From Bacteriovorax sp. UBA1852 (GTDB taxonomy: Bacteria; Bdellovibrionota; Bacteriovoracia; Bacteriovoracales; Bacteriovoracaceae), in NCBI GenBank assembly GCA_002338505.1, contig DDIK01000177.1, positions 1 to 7,992 of the forward strand: a DNA stretch of 7,992 nt, in the 5' to 3' direction. The notes beneath the pieces were generated by a model, which was not told where the DNA came from, made no database searches, and worked only from the letters and a program-made list of their open reading frames with translations. The position numbers were made by a program, and so were the translations under genes. How positions within the stretch are numbered: the stretch's first letter is position 1; every line of letters begins with the position of its first letter. Of the stretch, positions 6,734-7,992 are shown piece after piece.

Positions 6734-6762
6734 TTGCAAGAGTACTCGAGTTTGTTTAGAAT
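6734..6762 (+). promoter_or_regulatory. Likely sodB promoter with a dyad in its spacer
   Basis: TTGCAA (6734-6739) and TAGAAT (6757-6762) are separated by exactly 17 bases, a good sigma-70-type arrangement. Transcription would start near 6769, giving a leader of about 34 bases. The spacer contains GAGTACTCGAGT (6740-6751): two overlapping 8-bp perfect palindromes, GAGTACTC and ACTCGAGT. A regulator bound there would sit between the -35 and -10 boxes. A second possible pair, TTGTTT/TAGTAT further down, would start transcription almost on the ribosome binding site and is less likely. Confidence 0.5.
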
Positions 6763-6802
6763 TGCGTTCATTGAATAGTATTTAATACACAAGGAGAATA
6801 AA

Positions 6803-7378
6803 ATGGAACACAAGTTACCTGAATTACCATGGGCTAAAGACGCATTAGAGCCACACATTAGTGCTGAAACTCTAGATTATCACTATGGAAAACACCACAA
6901 TGCATATGTAACAAAACTTAATGCTGGTATCAAAGGGACTGAATTTGAAAATTTGAGTCTTGAAGACATTATTAAAAAAGCTGAGGGTGGACTTTTCAAC
7001 AATGCCGCTCAAGTTTGGAACCACACATTTTACTGGAATTGTTTAGCACCAAACGCTGGTGGTAACCCTACTGGTGATATCGCTCAAAAGATCGATGATA
7101 AATTTGGTTCATTTGATAAATTCAAAGAAGAGTTTTCAAATGCAGCGGCAACAAACTTTGGTTCAGGTTGGACTTGGCTTGTTAAGAACGCAGCTGGAGA
7201 TCTTGAAATCGTTAGCACTGATGATGCAAAAACTCCAATGACAGATGGTCACACTGCACTTATGACAATAGATGTGTGGGAACATGCATATTATGTAGAT
7301 TATAGAAATGCTAGACCTGATTATATCAAGGCATTTTGGAATCTCGTAAATTGGGACTTTGTTAATTCAAATCTCTAG
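6803..7378 (+). CDS. sodB: Superoxide dismutase [Fe]
   Basis: The enzyme converts superoxide to oxygen and hydrogen peroxide. All four metal ligands are present: H27 (DYHYGKHH), H74 (VWNHTFYW), D157 and H161 (DVWEHAYY). Y35 follows the first ligand helix. Q70 in NNAAQVWNH is the position that distinguishes iron from manganese enzymes: Fe-type proteins carry Gln here and Mn-type carry Gly, so iron is the likely metal. The FGSGWTWLV segment (119-127) is the usual second-domain signature. At 191 aa it has the size of cytoplasmic SodB and lacks a signal peptide. AAGGAG sits 6 bases before the ATG, an excellent ribosome binding site. The gene stands alone, with its own promoter and terminator, and diverges from the metallopeptidase gene. 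Confidence 0.97.
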   Translation: MEHKLPELPWAKDALEPHISAETLDYHYGKHHNAYVTKLNAGIKGTEFENLSLEDIIKKAEGGLFNNAAQVWNHTFYWNCLAPNAGGNPTGDIAQKIDDKFGSFDKFKEEFSNAAATNFGSGWTWLVKNAAGDLEIVSTDDAKTPMTDGHTALMTIDVWEHAYYVDYRNARPDYIKAFWNLVNWDFVNSNL

Positions 7379-7403
7379 TTCATTAAATTTCAATAAGATA
7401 TAG

Positions 7404-7435
7404 AAGGGGCCCAAGTAAATCTTGGGCCTTTTTTT
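7404..7435 (+). terminator. Intrinsic terminator after sodB
   Basis: GGCCCAAG (7408-7415), a 5-base loop and CTTGGGCC (7421-7428) form a perfect 8-bp stem followed by seven T residues. G-T and A-T pairs could extend the base of the stem. It lies 29 bases after the sodB stop and works only on the plus strand. Confidence 0.95.
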
Positions 7436-7481
7436 ATAAACTTTCCTCGTAAATCACCGATAAATATAAAGAGGAGTTTAT

Positions 7482-7850
7482 ATGAAATTTATTACATTAG
7501 TTTTATTTGCAACATCAACAATGGCCGTAACACCTATTGAAAAAGAAGCATTTGCTAATATTGTCACCGAGAAGGAAGCTCAGATGAGAAGAATTCACTC
7601 TGACCATGCTCTTCTGGAAAAAAGAATCAAGAGTACTGAAAATAATCTCAAAGAAATACTTCAAAAATACCAAGAAGTTATATCTGAAAATAGAAAGCTC
7701 AATCAGCAAGTTATTGAATTACAAAAAAATAATAAAACGCTTTGGGATGAAATTGAAAAGAAAGGTGACATTTCAGATGACCTTGCCAAGAAGTTTGGAA
7801 AACAGAGTGATGTCTCAAGAATGCCAGCAAGTATCAAAATTAAAAAGTAG
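7482..7850 (+). CDS. Small exported coiled-coil protein of unknown function
   Basis: A short signal peptide (MKFITLVLFATSTMA, cleavage after residue 15) precedes a mature protein of about 107 residues. From about residue 20 to 95 it is an almost uninterrupted charged helix with regular Leu/Ile/Val spacing (for example LLEKRIKS, NNLKEIL, ENRKLNQQVIEL), the pattern of a coiled coil. A basic tail follows and ends in IKIKK. No catalytic motif and no cysteines are seen, and the sequence is not a lipoprotein. GAGGAG lies 5 bases before the ATG, a strong ribosome binding site. It could be a periplasmic scaffold or partner of an envelope protein. The stop overlaps the 3' end of the convergent gene by 11 bases. 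No convincing promoter was found: a TATAAA at 7465 would place the start downstream of the ribosome binding site. Confidence 0.75.
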   Translation: MKFITLVLFATSTMAVTPIEKEAFANIVTEKEAQMRRIHSDHALLEKRIKSTENNLKEILQKYQEVISENRKLNQQVIELQKNNKTLWDEIEKKGDISDDLAKKFGKQSDVSRMPASIKIKK

Positions 7851-7992
7851 AGAATTCATAGACTAAAGATATTATTACACTCAAAACACCATACTTCACA
7901 TCACCTTGATAGAAGACCATATCAAGATGACCTCGGTAACGGTCAAATAGAACACGATTAAAACCCCCACCAAGATAATAACTCAGATAAGA
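7840..7992 (-). CDS. C-terminus of a probable outer-membrane beta-barrel protein (partial)
   Basis: A minus-strand frame is open from the right edge to a TAA at 7840-7842 (50 residues and a stop); its start lies outside the window. The residues alternate as in membrane beta strands (SYYLGGGFNRVLF, then HLDMVFYQG, then a last strand VLSVIISLVYEFSTF). The protein ends in phenylalanine with aromatic or hydrophobic residues at alternate positions before it, the usual recognition signal for the outer-membrane assembly machinery. The glycine/tyrosine-rich turns also fit. Only the last two or three strands are visible, so neither family nor substrate can be named. It converges on the coiled-coil gene and overlaps its last 11 bases. 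Confidence 0.6.
   Translation of the reverse strand, partial: SYLSYYLGGGFNRVLFDRYRGHLDMVFYQGDVKYGVLSVIISLVYEFSTF

Noticed and set aside
7465..7470. TATAAA as -10 box of the coiled-coil gene
   Set aside because: Transcription would start at or after the ribosome binding site (7471-7476), leaving the message without it.
7515..7709. Minus-strand open frame of 64 codons
   Set aside because: Antisense to the coiled-coil gene, with no supporting signals.
7606..7866. Plus-strand open frame of 86 codons
   Set aside because: Overlaps the coiled-coil gene in another frame; that gene has the signal peptide and strong ribosome binding site.

Overview
The window is AT-rich (roughly mid-30s % GC by eye) and gene-dense. 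It looks like chromosome of a Gram-negative bacterium: there is an outer-membrane-type C-terminus, and at least five products carry Sec signal peptides. The low GC, the many orphan exported proteins and the bacterial complex I type suggest a member of the Bdellovibrionota, Bacteriovorax/Halobacteriovorax-like. That assignment is inference from overall style, not from a marker gene.

Layout, left to right. (1) 1-2627, minus strand: three tightly packed genes for exported proteins I do not recognise (250 aa, 410 aa, and a third of at least 215 aa that leaves the window). They abut or overlap by 4 bp, and the first gene has a 10-bp inverted repeat that contains its ribosome binding site. (2) 2721-5651, minus strand: a self-contained transcription unit nuoB-nuoC-nuoD-nuoI with a recognisable promoter and a strong intrinsic terminator. 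These four genes encode exactly the quinone-reducing (Q) module of NADH:quinone oxidoreductase. The NADH-oxidising subunits (E, F, G) and the membrane subunits (A, H, J-N) are not here and must lie elsewhere if the enzyme is complete. (3) 5706-6641, minus strand: a secreted protein with an HELTH zinc-metallopeptidase motif. (4) 6642-6802: a divergent control region with dyad symmetries. (5) 6803-7378, plus strand: sodB, a cytoplasmic iron superoxide dismutase, followed by a strong terminator. (6) 7482-7850, plus strand: a small exported coiled-coil protein. It converges on, and overlaps by 11 bp, the 3' end of a minus-strand gene entering from the right edge, which looks like the last strands of an outer-membrane beta-barrel.

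The nuo and sodB genes are ordinary respiration and oxidative-stress functions and are called with high confidence. The left operon, the metallopeptidase and the coiled-coil protein are the less-known part. No mobile element, CRISPR array, tRNA or rRNA was seen, and no gene-free stretch exceeds about 160 bases.
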